The notes below the pieces were generated by a model, which saw nothing but the letters and a program-made list of their open reading frames with translations, searched no databases and was not told the origin of the DNA. From positions 241,471 through 305,470 of the forward strand of contig QKWP01000210.1 in the NCBI GenBank assembly GCA_003550325.1: a stretch of 64,000 nucleotides of DNA, read 5' to 3'. The position numbers were made by a program, and so were the translations under genes. Below, one piece after another: positions 23,453-35,639 of the stretch. The stretch is from Gigaspora rosea (taxonomy: Eukaryota > Glomeromycota > Glomeromycetes > Diversisporales > Gigasporaceae). How positions within the stretch are numbered: position 1 is the first letter of the stretch; every line of letters begins with the position of its first letter.

Positions 23453-23704
23453 TGGAGGTGAGTCAATAAAAATCAAACAAAAGTTTTTAGTACTTTTTTT
23501 TAAAAGTTTAAATTAGAATAAATTAACAAAAACTTGATCAAATTTGATAAATTTTTTTAAAATTAATTCTATAAGTTTATGAATTTAATTTAAAAAAATT
23601 TTTTTTAAAAAATTTGATTTAATTTATATAAGATATTTCTGTTCAAAGTTTTAAAAAAATTTTATTATAAAAAAATTTGCTTGATTTCTATTCACTTACT
23701 TCTA
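23453..23704. mobile_element. MITE, 252 bp, relative of the one at 18265
   Basis: The left end is TGGAGGTGAGTCAATAAAAA and the complement of the right end is TAGAAGTAAGTGAATAGAAA, with TA on both sides (23451-23452, 23705-23706). Length, AT-only interior and the (G/A)TGAGTCA...AAACAAA end structure match the element at 18265-18513, but the ends have diverged more, suggesting an older insertion. Confidence 0.7.
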
Positions 23705-23709
23705 TATCA

Positions 23710-24260
23710 TATGGGCTGATTTCGTTTTTTGGGCCTTTTTTTACATATATGTAAATCATTGTTTTAGGGTTATTTTTTGATCAACAAATCACCTGATTGG
23801 CTATTACATTTTAAAATCGTAATAAACAAAATTTTTAATATATGAATTATCGCGTCAAACCAATCATCCATCCCTGGAACCCATCAAAAAAAAGTAAAGG
23901 TAATTGTTAATTGTGAAAAGTATGCTATAATTTATGTATATTTTCTAATATAACAGTTTTTTTACTTGTGTTTTGTTTATAGAACGTGTTTAAATAGATT
24001 TGGCTTTGTAAAATGTCCTGTATGTATACTGTATTAATAATTTTATTTTATATATTACAACTTATAAAAAACAATAATATTTATTATAATTAGCTATTAG
24101 TAGAAAAACCATTTTGTTGCGCTGTTTGTAAAAAATGCTAAAAAACAAAAGGTGGTTTAATTAATTATTTTATCCCTCTTTTCATGTACTTATTCCTACT
24201 AATAAACGTCATTAACTTATTTTTACTGGCATATATCATAGTATCTAGAAAATTGGTAAT
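23710..24260. other. Stretch without a supported gene
   Basis: A possible exon-like string starting at 23844 and a Cys-rich string near 24102-24155 are discussed under rejected items. Nothing here is strong enough to annotate. Confidence 0.4.
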
Positions 24261-24267
24261 GGTTAAA

Positions 24268-24990
24268 TCCTAGACAGTTGGACATAAGCAGAACTCAAAT
24301 TCTATTGTAAACAAAGAATACAATGTATAAGCGGCTTAAACTTTCCTGATTACTACATATTAATCAGTGTATATAGAAATTTATTAACTGACACCAAATA
24401 AAGCGTAATGTTAAGCAAATTACATATGCAAATTTCAAATAATGCATAGATAATTTAGCGAAAAAAAGCTACATAATAAGTGAACTATATATTATACGAA
24501 TTTAAAATAGTACATTAAGTTAAAACTAATAGTAAAATTTTTGCACTTTATAAGTTTCACTCTTTTTTCGCCAGATTGATATTTATTAGACCATTTATTA
24601 ATTGATTTATTATCAATAATTGCATTGACATAAATAAATATTAATAATTAAAATACATCGATATTTGGTTTTATCGAAGGTTTCCCAAATTTGAACTTAA
24701 TTTCTTTAGGTCATTTATTGCTTGAGTTATTGGATCAATTTCTGAAGCTGGTTTAAATCTGATTCCTTAAAAATCAAATATTTAATAACAATAATAGTGA
24801 TAGCGATAATACAAATAGTATGCATTATTGAAAAAATTTTCTAACCATTTTTTTTCTTTTTATTAAAGAAGGAAGGATTTAAACGGTCATGTAGATGGCA
24901 GGGGATAAATCAGTTATATCCTGGGCAGTTGGGTATAAGTGAAATTTTGCAGTAAAGCAAAATTCCGCTTATACTCAACTGCCCAGGATA
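24268..24990. mobile_element. Possible MITE with CAGTTGGRYATAAGC ends and a terminal hairpin
   Basis: ATCCTAGACAGTTGGACATA at about 24268 is matched by the complement of the sequence ending at 24990 (ATCCTGGGCAGTTGAGTATA). At the right end the word also exists in direct orientation (24917), so 24912-24995 forms an 84-bp hairpin with arms of about 38 bp (AGTTATATCCTGGGCAGTTG). The hairpin is certain. The larger element is an inference without a clear duplication. Confidence 0.5.
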
Positions 24991-24999
24991 TAACTATTA

Positions 25000-26140
25000 C
25001 AAACTACTTAGTAGCAAAACATTATGTTCTTGAAAAGTACTTAAAGCGTGTAAATAAACGATGATTGATACCGTTTTTCCATAGTGTCTGTAACAATAAT
25101 CAAAATTTTACACACTTTAATATAATATAACGTTTCTTAACTAATATACTCGAGAGTAAGAAAAAAGTAAGAAATGGCACTAATGAAATACCCTTTTTCC
25201 CATAATGCCCGCTTGCCAATTTAATAAATCTACTGGTAATCTGTTGTAAGTCTTTATGGAACGTGCATAAAATCCCTATGAAGAAGAAAAGTAATAGAGT
25301 TTGATAAGTAAGAAGACCAAAAAAAACTCGAAAAAAGTTTTGTAGTGCTTAAGAATAGTTGTAATTGCACTATTAAAGACTTGAAAAATATTGATCTGTC
25401 ATCTCACATATCTCCATTGTTGATGTTCTTTGGTGAGACAAGCTTTACAAATTCTGGACATTTTTTGTATATAGATAGCGGAAGATAATAAAATAGTATA
25501 CAGAATTTCTGGAGTTGTCTAAAAAGTTACGAGGTGAGCTTCGTACGTATGGCTTGTGTAAATATAAATTCTAAGTGTAGTAATATCGTTTGTATCGTTT
25601 GTATGATAAGAAAAATAAATCCGCCCATATGGCAGATTGTAAGTATTACATGATTCTATTGGTTAATCAGGGCATCAAACGACTGACTGTTGTTATTAAT
25701 CATATCAATCAGAGTGTCAAATAACTGACTGTTTATCTAATACACCCTACAATTTTTGGGGTACAAACAAAATTAGCCGATATGTAGTCAGGTTTCTTAT
25801 ATATAATTTTAACTCTTTTTACTACCACTTCTAAAAAATTAACTAATTTTGTTACTCCCTTATTAAAATAAAAATAAAAAATAACTATTAAAACAAAAAT
25901 AGAATAACATTATAGGAAGCACTTATTGCAAAAATATACTAAATAAATAGAATCAAATACTCTAAGCAAAAATATCTAGGACCTTTAAAAACTTTATAAA
26001 ACTAAATTAAAACTTTATATCTAGAGTTTTATAATTTACTATTATGTCAATATATCTAATATTGCTACCTCTGATTAACTAATTAGAATACAGAATTAGA
26101 TATAATATAAAATCAAAGCAATAATAGTTTTTTCAAAAAT
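25000..26140. other. Intergenic without a supported gene
   Basis: A repeat of about 35 bp (ATCAGGGCATCAAACGACTG at 25668 and ATCAGAGTGTCAAATAACTG at 25710) is the only structure seen. No reading frame or RNA gene could be supported. Confidence 0.45.
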
Positions 26141-26149
26141 TAGTCATAA

Positions 26150-26280
26150 TATGAAATTTTGACTATAAAACCTTCTCTTGTGCTCTAACAAAATTTTGGA
26201 TTTGAAAAAGTTTGCTAAAATATGCTACTCTAACCCTAATCTAACTCTTACCTTAACCCTAAGCTAATGAATTAATTTAT
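26150..26280 (-). repeat. Dispersed TTAGGG-block repeat, inverted copy
   Basis: On the minus strand, TTAGGGTTAAGGTAAGAGTT-type words are followed by AAAATTTTGTTAGAGCACAA and GTTTTATAGTCAAAATTTCA, the same order as at 28.56-28.68 kb (plus). It belongs to the dispersed family described at 11.53-11.79 kb. Confidence 0.55.
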
Positions 26281-26562
26281 TGGTTTGATTTTATATTATA
26301 CTAGATCTTATAGGATATGATATATTACATATGTAAAATAATCAAAAATTCTTATATCTAATCTATATTATATTATATTAATAAATTGGATTTACTGTTT
26401 TGACTAGCTAGAGGTTAGTAAAATTACGGAGAGGCCAACTTATTATAAACATATAGCTAATAAAGTATTGCATAACATATCAGCAGATCGGTATAATTGG
26501 GTAAATTGACCAATCATGATCGAGGATTATCAAAAAAATTTTGCATGAAAATTTATTATAGA

Positions 26563-26693
26563 GCGAATTTTCACAAAAATGGCCTTTTTAACCAGCTTTG
26601 CAGTTATAATTAAGTATGTAGAACATTATGAAATTCATGTATTTAATTATAAGCCAAAAGTAGATTAAAAAGGCCATTTTTTTGAAAATTAGC
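26563..26693. mobile_element. Hairpin MITE-like element, 131 bp
   Basis: GCGAATTTTCACAAAAATGG at the left pairs with the complement of the right end (GCTAATTTTCAAAAAAATGG). The match continues through CCTTTTTAA and TATAATTAA, so nearly the whole element folds into one hairpin. No coding sequence. Confidence 0.65.
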
Positions 26694-26714
26694 ATCCGAA
26701 TTTACCCTTGATAG

Positions 26715-26902
26715 TTACCAACCCATCTTACAATGCCCAACCCATTCTAAAACACCTGAGTATTTCAACAAACGGTAAAAGTACTTCTTTCTACAGCTTA
26801 GCATAGCTCTTTTATTGAATTTTTTTTGATTTTTAACTTGTCTAGATGTCAAAGAAGCCCTTTTGTTAGTTGTAACAAGTGCTTCATTTGTTAGTTTTTC
26901 AA
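26715..26902 (-). other. Coding-like fragment running into the assembly gap
   Basis: The minus strand has an open frame from the gap edge to a stop at 26715, about 62 residues, Lys/Arg-rich (for example KKFNKRAMLSCRKKYFYRLL). I do not recognise it. It could be the C-terminus of a transposon protein whose body lies in the unread gap, or a chance frame. Confidence 0.25.
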
Positions 26903-27768
26903 NNNNNNNNNNNNNNNNNNNNNNNNNNNNNNNNNNNNNNNNNNNNNNNNNNNNNNNNNNNNNNNNNNNNNNNNNNNNNNNNNNNNNNNNNNNNNNNNNN
27001 NNNNNNNNNNNNNNNNNNNNNNNNNNNNNNNNNNNNNNNNNNNNNNNNNNNNNNNNNNNNNNNNNNNNNNNNNNNNNNNNNNNNNNNNNNNNNNNNNNNN
27101 NNNNNNNNNNNNNNNNNNNNNNNNNNNNNNNNNNNNNNNNNNNNNNNNNNNNNNNNNNNNNNNNNNNNNNNNNNNNNNNNNNNNNNNNNNNNNNNNNNNN
27201 NNNNNNNNNNNNNNNNNNNNNNNNNNNNNNNNNNNNNNNNNNNNNNNNNNNNNNNNNNNNNNNNNNNNNNNNNNNNNNNNNNNNNNNNNNNNNNNNNNNN
27301 NNNNNNNNNNNNNNNNNNNNNNNNNNNNNNNNNNNNNNNNNNNNNNNNNNNNNNNNNNNNNNNNNNNNNNNNNNNNNNNNNNNNNNNNNNNNNNNNNNNN
27401 NNNNNNNNNNNNNNNNNNNNNNNNNNNNNNNNNNNNNNNNNNNNNNNNNNNNNNNNNNNNNNNNNNNNNNNNNNNNNNNNNNNNNNNNNNNNNNNNNNNN
27501 NNNNNNNNNNNNNNNNNNNNNNNNNNNNNNNNNNNNNNNNNNNNNNNNNNNNNNNNNNNNNNNNNNNNNNNNNNNNNNNNNNNNNNNNNNNNNNNNNNNN
27601 NNNNNNNNNNNNNNNNNNNNNNNNNNNNNNNNNNNNNNNNNNNNNNNNNNNNNNNNNNNNNNNNNNNNNNNNNNNNNNNNNNNNNNNNNNNNNNNNNNNN
27701 NNNNNNNNNNNNNNNNNNNNNNNNNNNNNNNNNNNNNNNNNNNNNNNNNNNNNNNNNNNNNNNNNNNN
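26903..27768. other. Assembly gap (866 N)
   Basis: The run of N breaks the sequence. Its right edge falls inside a palindrome of the hAT-type foldback family, which suggests that the gap arose because the tandem palindromes could not be assembled. Open frames crossing the gap are artefacts. Confidence 0.95.
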
Positions 27769-28251
27769 ATAGAAATTTGTATAATTTTATTAATAAAATT
27801 ATACAAAATGCTATGATTCTCTAAATTTTACTAACTGATTTATACTTCTCACTCTAAGTAAACTTGTTTAGTATCAAAATATATATATATTTTTATTTAG
27901 ATTCAAACTAGTTTGCAAAATTTGGACTAGCCCAACCAAACTTATGATTGAGTTTGAGTTTAGTATAAAGTTTTAATAATAAAATTTGGAATTTGAGTCT
28001 GGTCTGAACCAGACCAAACCCGGACCCAAACCTAGAATTACTAGTTCATATGAATACCAGACTGAACCTGAACATGTTTATGAACTTATGAACTGAACTT
28101 GAACTGAACCTGAACTAGCTCTAAAAGTTCAATACTGAACCAGAACCTGAACATGTTTTAAAAAATGTTCAAGTTCAGGTTCAATACTGAACCTGAACCT
28201 GAACCTGAACTTGACCTAAGTTCAGTTCAGTTCAGATTCATAGGAACACTA
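27769..28251. mobile_element. Right-hand part of a second hAT-type foldback copy
   Basis: This matches 10270-10745 nearly base for base. It contains the last AT palindrome, the arm with GTCTGGTCTGAACCAGACC, the GAACCT-rich arm and the end GGAACACTA at 28251. The left part is in the assembly gap, so the target duplication cannot be tested (right flank ACCTATAT). Confidence 0.85.
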
Positions 28252-28500
28252 ACCTATATGCGTTCATTTTAAACATTCTGTTATAATAGATCACAAGCTA
28301 TTTTTTATATAAACATAAAACCATTGTAAGCTCTAATTTACATATGTACTCTATTATTATTGTACGGGTCTTAAGTAACAACCCAGGCTTTTTTCATTCA
28401 TTTATTGGTACATGTTTAAAAAATAAATAAATTGGAATACTTTTATATTTGATAAAAATTTGATAGTGTCTCGATTTAATTATTTTATTTTTAGAAAAAG

Positions 28501-28716
28501 TCTATTTGTAACAGCCTGTTACACACTTATTTGTAATAGCCAATAAGACCATATTAATGTTAAAGTAGAGTTCAAGTTAGAGTTAGAGTTAAAATTAATA
28601 CAGAATTGCGAGAGGATCATTTTTTGTTAGAAGTGCAATAGGGGTTATTATAGTAAAATTTTGAGTTATAAATAAAGCAGTTACAAATAAGTGTATAACA
28701 GGCTGTTACAAATAGA
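28501..28716. mobile_element. MITE, 216 bp, with 36-40-bp terminal inverted repeats
   Basis: The ends read TCTATTTGTAACAGCCTGTT and continue ACACACTTATTTGTAA. The right complement is the same with three mismatches in 40. The interior (28560-28680) holds GTTAGAGTTAGAGTTA followed by the dispersed block (TTTTTTGTTAGAAGTGCAAT). This identifies the dispersed repeat as the interior of a MITE family. No clear target duplication. Confidence 0.75.
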
Positions 28717-28739
28717 TCATCCTTATTTTTATTATTAAA

Positions 28740-29800
28740 GTGTTTGCCTTCATATTTTTAAAAATGTTGGGACATTTGTGCCATTAGATCATTTTTAAAT
28801 TTTTATTGGGTAATATCGGCATTAATTAGTTTTTGCTTTTTTTTAGAGCTTTGTTTTTTTAAATTTTTATTAGATAGAATCGCATACCGGCATTATTAGA
28901 TTTTGTTTTTTTTTTAAATTTTTATTGGACAAGACATACACTATTAGATTTTCACTTTAGACCTTCACCTTCTTTAAAATACTTTAGTAATTGGATTTTG
29001 TCTTTTTTTTTTGTAAATTCTTCGCCTTTAATATTAAAACATTTTATGAAATTTTTACATACATGATTAGTATTTCACATGGTACAAATTTTTCAGATTG
29101 TAATAATTTTTTTCATATACACTTTTTGTATTTGTAGTTAATGTTATCTAATTGCAAGAAAGATTCATAATAGACACTTTTTGAACTATTACATACGTTG
29201 AAAAAACATTTGTTACAGAAAATTTTTGTGCTTGTTATATCTGAAAGTGTTATAGAAAAGTTCAAATCTCCAAGTATACTACAATATTTAATTCTAGAAA
29301 CTTATAAGTAATTTAATAATATCGGAATTGTATCCAAGCAATATGTGTTATTCGAGGATCTTGTAGTGAAAATGCCTTTTATTTTTTTCTTGTATTTTCT
29401 GGATCTATGTAAAAACTTTAATACAAATAATCAAAGACTTCACGTGCTTATAAAGGATTTACGTCAACTATTAGTCGATCTGCTGCTAAAATATTTGGAA
29501 AGTATTTCTTCAAATGCATTATGAGCAAAAATTAATAAACTTGAGATTTAGTTATCAGATAGAGTTTTTGCAAAGGATGAAAAAGTGAAATAATAAAATC
29601 ATAAAAATGGGTTATTTTATTTTAACATAACGATATAATTTATGGCATTGATATTAAATTTACAATCATCAAATTTAGAATCAACTCAAGTTGCTTTTAA
29701 GTTTAGAACAACTTGGGTTGCATTTAGAATTCCAGTTTAATCTAAGTGGATTCTAAATTTGCAATAATTCCATTTTGACATATGACATATATATATATAT
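28740..29800. other. Intergenic stretch without a gene
   Basis: TTTTTTTAAATTTTTATTGG is repeated near 28795, 28860 and 28915. No reading frame of note, and no RNA gene seen. Confidence 0.5.
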
Positions 29801-30108
29801 ATTTTTTTTTAACCTTTGACAGTCTCGTCGGTACCTTTATTAAATAGATATTTGATACATAATATAACTAAATTAATTATTTATATTTATTCTATCTATC
29901 TATCTTATAGCAGGTTCGCATCACCCGAATACTTCGTGAGCACCTTGGTGCGACCTGTCGCACTGCCTCACTGATGAGACAGACAACTTTGTCAGTCCTG
30001 TCACAGGCCAAACCAGAATGGATAAATTCTATTCTTTATAAAGTTCTCGATCATGGTTTCCCACCTCTTTTCGACATTCATTTCCTTACTTCCTCTAGGT
30101 TTTGACTC

Positions 30109-33100
30109 TTCTATCTGAACCATTTCACTTTCCTTCGATGAGTCACGTGATCTTTTCCATCCATTTCCATTATCAGGTTTCTTTCTCTTGATCTTCGGGC
30201 TAATACCTTCTCATTTTTCCCATATTGAAAGCATTTTACAATGCTCTGACCATATAAAGTCAAAAAAACCATTTCTCCATATGTAAACGAAGCTTCTAAA
30301 GCAGTTGTTCCACTCTTTTTTTGTTGCCATATATTCTCGTAGAGCTCCACTAACTTTTGCTGTACACAGACCCTTTATATAACCTATACGCATCTTGTTA
30401 CGTTCATTTTCTGTAGCTGGTAGTAGAATGTCTCTAAAATCATACAGACTTAATCGCTTCTTCATTTCCTCCAATAGCTTCTGCCATACTGCTTCTGTTG
30501 CTACCACTTCAATATTATGCAACAAAAAACTGTATACATCACACTCCACCAAGTGCTCTAAAGTCTCCGGCACTTCTTTCATACATGCAATACAGTTGGA
30601 TGATATATAGATATCGGGTCTTCTTTTTTTTAACACTTCTAGCACTGGCAACTCATTAAAAAACACCTTGTACCAGAATGCCAATTTTTTGCTTTTCTTC
30701 AGAGTTGTGCATCTAATGCCCATAAAACCTTTTAGAGTTGACCAAAATAACTGCCAGTTATATTTTTCCTCACTTCCTTCTTGTTCGAAGTCTTGAACTA
30801 CCTTCAATTCGTGCAATCTCGCGCTATTTTTGGCATCAAAAACTTTCCTTAGAAATGCTCTTGTTCCTAACTCAACTCTATAATGCTTCCATCGTAAAGG
30901 ACATTTAATCCACTGATTGTATTCTGGTGTTTCTATACTTGCTCCTCCTTCCGTTCCTTCTTTTGCTAAAGCATCCGCCTTGTTATTTCACCTATCTTTG
31001 CTATGACTCTTTATCTTCTCTAACTGTAGCTTTATACCTTTCGTCTTTACCATATCTTTGATTTTGATTAACCAATCAAAATACTTTTCTTTCATCCATT
31101 TTTTCCCTTCACGAAGTTCCAAATTTCTGTTCAGACCTGCTATTGCTCCTAAACTATCTGTTCTAATTACTACTTTTCTATTACTAGGCACTGTCAACAA
31201 AGCTAGCCAAATTGCTACCAATTCAGGCTTGGTTGAAGAAGGCCATGCTTCTACTCTAAAAATGCCTTTTGATAAACATAAATTCCATTCACTATCAACA
31301 TGAACCCAGCCAGCTCCCATTTTATTTCAGACCTTAACGACCCATCTGTATAAAAAACTAATATATTACTATCTTGTTCTCTATTACTATAGAGCTGTTG
31401 TTCAAGTGTTTCCTCCATTTCACGTCCTACCTTTTGCTGCCTAATCATCCCTACATCAATATCTTCTATCACCACGTCTTCTGCAATATGTTCTTTCTCT
31501 TTTGATATTGGCGCTTCTGAACGTACCATTTCTTCTAACATATCTGTTGGTATCAGACACACACGCTTCCCTTCTTTAACTACTGGCCTTGGTAAGCATG
31601 ATAAAATCCTAGACTTCGTTAACTATTTTGCACTCTCAGAGCTTCCACTTTCTTCTTGCCTTTCCAAATACTGTAAACTTTTACTAGGACATTTTCCAAG
31701 AGAGTTTGTGTCTTCTACCATTCTCCAATTTTCTGTTAAGACCTTATATTTTCTTTTTTCTATGATTCTCTTTACTACTGGCTCGTTCTCTTTTTCTCTA
31801 AGCAAGATCCACTCCTTCTTTCTGTTATCACGTGATACTTCTTTTTTTGACATCTTTAGTGTGTACATACGGTTTGTGTCTCCTATCCATTCCTCTTTAA
31901 CCGTTCTTCTATCTTTGTCTTGCAAGAGTTTACTTTCAACTACTGTAAACTATTTGGGCCTTTTCCCTTTTCGGACTCTATCTCTTGCCAACATAACTTG
32001 TTGCCATGTTAACATGTTTTTACCACTCTGGTCTAGCAACTGCTCTACAAAGAATATACCTGTATCCTGTAGTCCACTTATCAAATTCCTACTTCCCTTT
32101 TCTTCCTGGAACAAATTTCTGATCGGATATTTTCCTCCATATATACACCACCAATTTTTATCAAAACCAAAACTGACTTTCAACTCTCTTGCTTTGACCA
32201 ACACTCGGCATGCTAGATTGCCTTTCTATAACTGTTGAAGCTCCTTATCTTCCTCACTCTTCTACTCCATATATACTAACCCCATATTAAGCAAACCTTG
32301 CTTTATTCTAATGTGTGCTAGCTTCAACACCATCCCATTATTGTTCAGCCGATTTTGCAATGCCGCAATCTGCTTAATACACAACTCCTGTTCCAACAAT
32401 TTACATCCCATCATTCCTCTGTGGGATATGATATAATTTCTAGCTGTTCTCGCCATTCCTTTTTGTTTTTGACTAATTGAAGATACGGTTGCTGTATTTT
32501 TTGCAGTGCCGTCTTGCTTAGATTTGATACTTGTAAAATATAATATAATTTTGGTATCAAATATATATTATTCACATAAATCAGTTGAATAATTGTCATT
32601 TTCTTCTATCGTAAGGTTAAGGCTGTTTGTCTTATTATCTCTTTCGCTTTATCTTTAACTAGTGACTCTTTTAGTCCTCCATTCAACCAAATTCCTAACA
32701 TTCTAACAACTGTATTCTTTTTTACTGCCTTGATAACTATCTTATTAATTTGAATATCTTCGCTTTCCTCTTTCTTCCTTTTATTTATCGCCAAAAGCTT
32801 GCATTTGCTCTCATTTAGCTATATGTCATTGATTACATAAAACTCATTTGCAATTGCTAGAATTGACTCCATTTCTTCTTTACTCTTCCCTAATCACGTT
32901 GTATCATCGGCATACGCTATCACAGCTTGTCTTACTCTTTCTATGCACCATGTACCTCTTCTACTATCTACCGGAATTTTAACTTCTGCAATATACCCAA
33001 GTCCTTCTTCTTCTTGTATTTTACACAGTAACAGATCATAAAATACTCTCCACATCAGCGGAGACAGAACCTCTCCCTAATCTATTCTGTCTTCTGTTAC

Positions 33101-35457
33101 AAAAGGACTTGTTAAACCTTCCTTCATTATCACTCGCATTTGTCGTTTATCGAACATACTAAATACAAATCCAATTGTTTTTTCAGGGACCTTTATTTTT
33201 CTTAATGCTAATTGTTGCATTTCCAAGGATACCAAGTCGTATGCTTTCCGCATATCTTGAAATACTATTCACATTTCCTTGTTCTTTTCTTTCGCATCTT
33301 CTATCAATACATTTATTATCTGCACCAGCTCTTCCGTCGAATATCCCAGAAGTGCAGCAAAATTTTGACCTTTCAGAATATTATTTTCTTTCATAATCTT
33401 TGTTAATCTATTCGTTATGATTTTTGTAATACACTTTCTGAAGGTCTCTAACAAGGCTATTGGTCTTACGTTACTAAGACTTAATTCCCAGTCTGTATCC
33501 TTTGGTATCGCATACAATTGCACGATTTTCTATTTATCTGATACATCTCTTTTACCCAACATAAATTTGCAAACCGCCTGAAAATTTCTTGCGTCTCCTT
33601 ACTCTCATTTTTGAGCAAAATGTAACTTATGTTGGACACTCCTGGTGCTGTCGCCGTTTTAATTCCTTTAAGCATCTGGTCCCATTCACCTTCGATAATT
33701 TCTTCTTCGAGTCCGATGTACCACTCCTCCTTGACATAATCTTGTGGCTTGTATACGTTTTTCCATTTCCTCTTTAATAATTTCTTATTTACATGCCTTT
33801 TCCTAAATTGCTTCTGAAAGTGTTCTTTTGTCTCTAATAATACTTCATCTATATCACTAACTAGTCTATACTCTTTATCCTTTTCAATCAACAGCCTGTC
33901 AATTTGTACATTTTTAAAAGGTTTTTCTAACAGACTCGCCAACATTTTCCCTTGTTCATTGACGATTTTTGCACACCGTGCATCTACTACCTCTTCGATC
34001 TTCAACCTTTTTTCTTGTTCCTGTTCTTTTATTTATCTTGTCTTGATTAGCTTCCACCAACCTTTCATATCTTCCACGTGTTCGTCCTTAACTGTATTCC
34101 CTACGTATGGAATTAAAGTTCCTAATCTCTCATTTATCCCTTGTATTGTCCAATTAATTTTTTCCTGCACATCTCTCTCTATATATGAATCTCTATATTT
34201 CCTCAGTATCATTACAAGTTTGCTGATTTCTATTACTTCTTGGTGCAACTGTGATCGTAACTTCTTAGCACTTTTGCTTGCTACAGTATTGAATATCTTT
34301 TTATACAGGATGTTTTTATTTGCAGCATATATTATACTATCTGAAATTGTATCCCACACTTTATTTATTAGCTGTTTACTATCATGGTATGCTTCCTGCT
34401 CTTTTAAATATTTTATACTTGGTTTTTTCTCGATTTGCTTGCTACAGTATTGGATATCTTTTTATACGGGATGTTTTTATTTGCGGCATATATTATACTA
34501 TCTGAAATTGCATCCCACACTTTATTTATTAGTTGTTTACTATCATAGTACGCTTCCTGCTCTTTTAAATATTTTATAATTGGTTTTTTCTCGATTGTTT
34601 GTTGCAGGTCTGATCTGAAACTTCCCAATCTTCTCTTCTCGCCTTCCCATACTCGTACACCTTTTTTATGTATTTTTTCTTCCTGTTACGAGCCGCAGTG
34701 TTTACTTTTAAAAACTCACTTAGTTCTATCTCCGCTAATACGAATTCGTGATCACTGCCTGTTATACAATTAGCTTCTTGTATCTCTGCCTTCTTAAGCC
34801 CATTGAACAAATCGCCTGATGTTCATATCATATTAATTCTTGATTTACTTTCATTCCTTGACCAAGTATATGCTATCTTGTTTGGATTTAGCTCTCTAAA
34901 TATATCGTAAAAATTATGATTCTCTAACCATCGATATAATGGCAGCTGTTTTTTTCCTGCCCTTTCTTCCCCTCCAAACTGATCCAATATTTCATCTAAT
35001 ACGTGATTAAAATCCCCTAATATAATAAATTGTGTCATTGGTTTTCTCTATATATATCGTTTCACTATATATTGCTATATGTTTTTGTTTTGTTCTTTGT
35101 CGTTTGGGGGATATATACAATAATGATCACTATTTCTAATTGCCTAAACAATAGCGATATTTCTATTATGTACTCTGTAATTGCTCGGGGCTTTGCAACA
35201 TGTACACCCCAATACCTGATCACTTCTTTTTCTTAACATCTGCATCTGCCCAAAAACTCAAATACTGTTTATCTTTTCCAACCAGCCACTTTGCTTCCTT
35301 ATTTGAAACGTTTGTCTCTACAATCCTGACTACACTAATTTCCTCTTATTCTGCCCAATCCAATAATGCTTCCATCCTATAACTATTCTGATTTTCAGCC
35401 CATTAATGTTATGACATGCTATTCTAAATTTCATTTTACGTTTATCTTTAACCATAT
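30109..35457 (-). pseudogene. LINE ORF2 (endonuclease, reverse transcriptase, RNase H), broken
   Basis: ORF2 nicks the target DNA, copies the element RNA and removes the RNA strand. Visible in order: endonuclease start MKFRIACHNINGLK (35434 down), ILGDFN (35022 region), SDHEFVLAEI (about 34740). RT follows with ATAPGVSNISYILLK, DWELSLSNVRPIALLET and *GEVLSPLMWRVFYD, where a TAG (about 33078) stands for the expected Gln. The active site AYADDTT is at about 32915, followed by a TGA, and then the RVVRMLGIWL-like thumb. RNase H has VFYTDGSL, frameshifted near 31318 to ELVAIWLALL, RTDSLGAIAGL and NNKADALAKEG. The finger CIACMKEVPETLEHLVEC lies in the last open stretch (30816-30211). A 161-bp tandem duplication (34276-34597) shifts the frame between endonuclease and RT. 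Confidence 0.85.
34276..34597. repeat. 161-bp tandem duplication within LINE ORF2
   Basis: 34276-34436 and 34437-34597 are almost identical (a handful of substitutions, for example TATTGAAT versus TATTGGAT). 161 is not a multiple of three, so the duplication breaks the reading frame. Both copies encode the same peptide (SIIYAANKNI-YKKI). It arose after, or at, inactivation of this copy. Confidence 0.9.
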
Positions 35458-35639
35458 TAATAATTTTCTTCTCATATTGTTCTTTACATCTCCTCTTTCC
35501 TTTATTCCTACCACCTTCCTCCTTCTCTGTCCTTCATTTAGACAACCCTGCCAGCCTGTCTTCGTCCATTGGGATGCCCACCGCAACAATCTTAGGAGTG
35601 ACATGGAGTCACCCCTATACTATCCCTTTCCTCGAGTCT

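Noticed and set aside
23844..24155. Small intron-containing zinc-ribbon gene (Cys-rich string CCAVCKKC near 24120, with GTATGT...TAG introns)
   Set aside because: The exon phases do not join without an extra frameshift, the protein would be very short, and the first exon frame meets stops. Not strong enough to annotate.
26715..27816. Long open frames of about 300-360 codons across the N run
   Set aside because: They consist almost only of unread bases. Only the 62-codon piece outside the gap could mean anything.
29940..30010. Hammerhead-like core (CTGATGAG) in the LINE 3' UTR
   Set aside because: CTGATGAG appears only on the strand antisense to the element, and no GAAA box or pairing stems follow at the required places.
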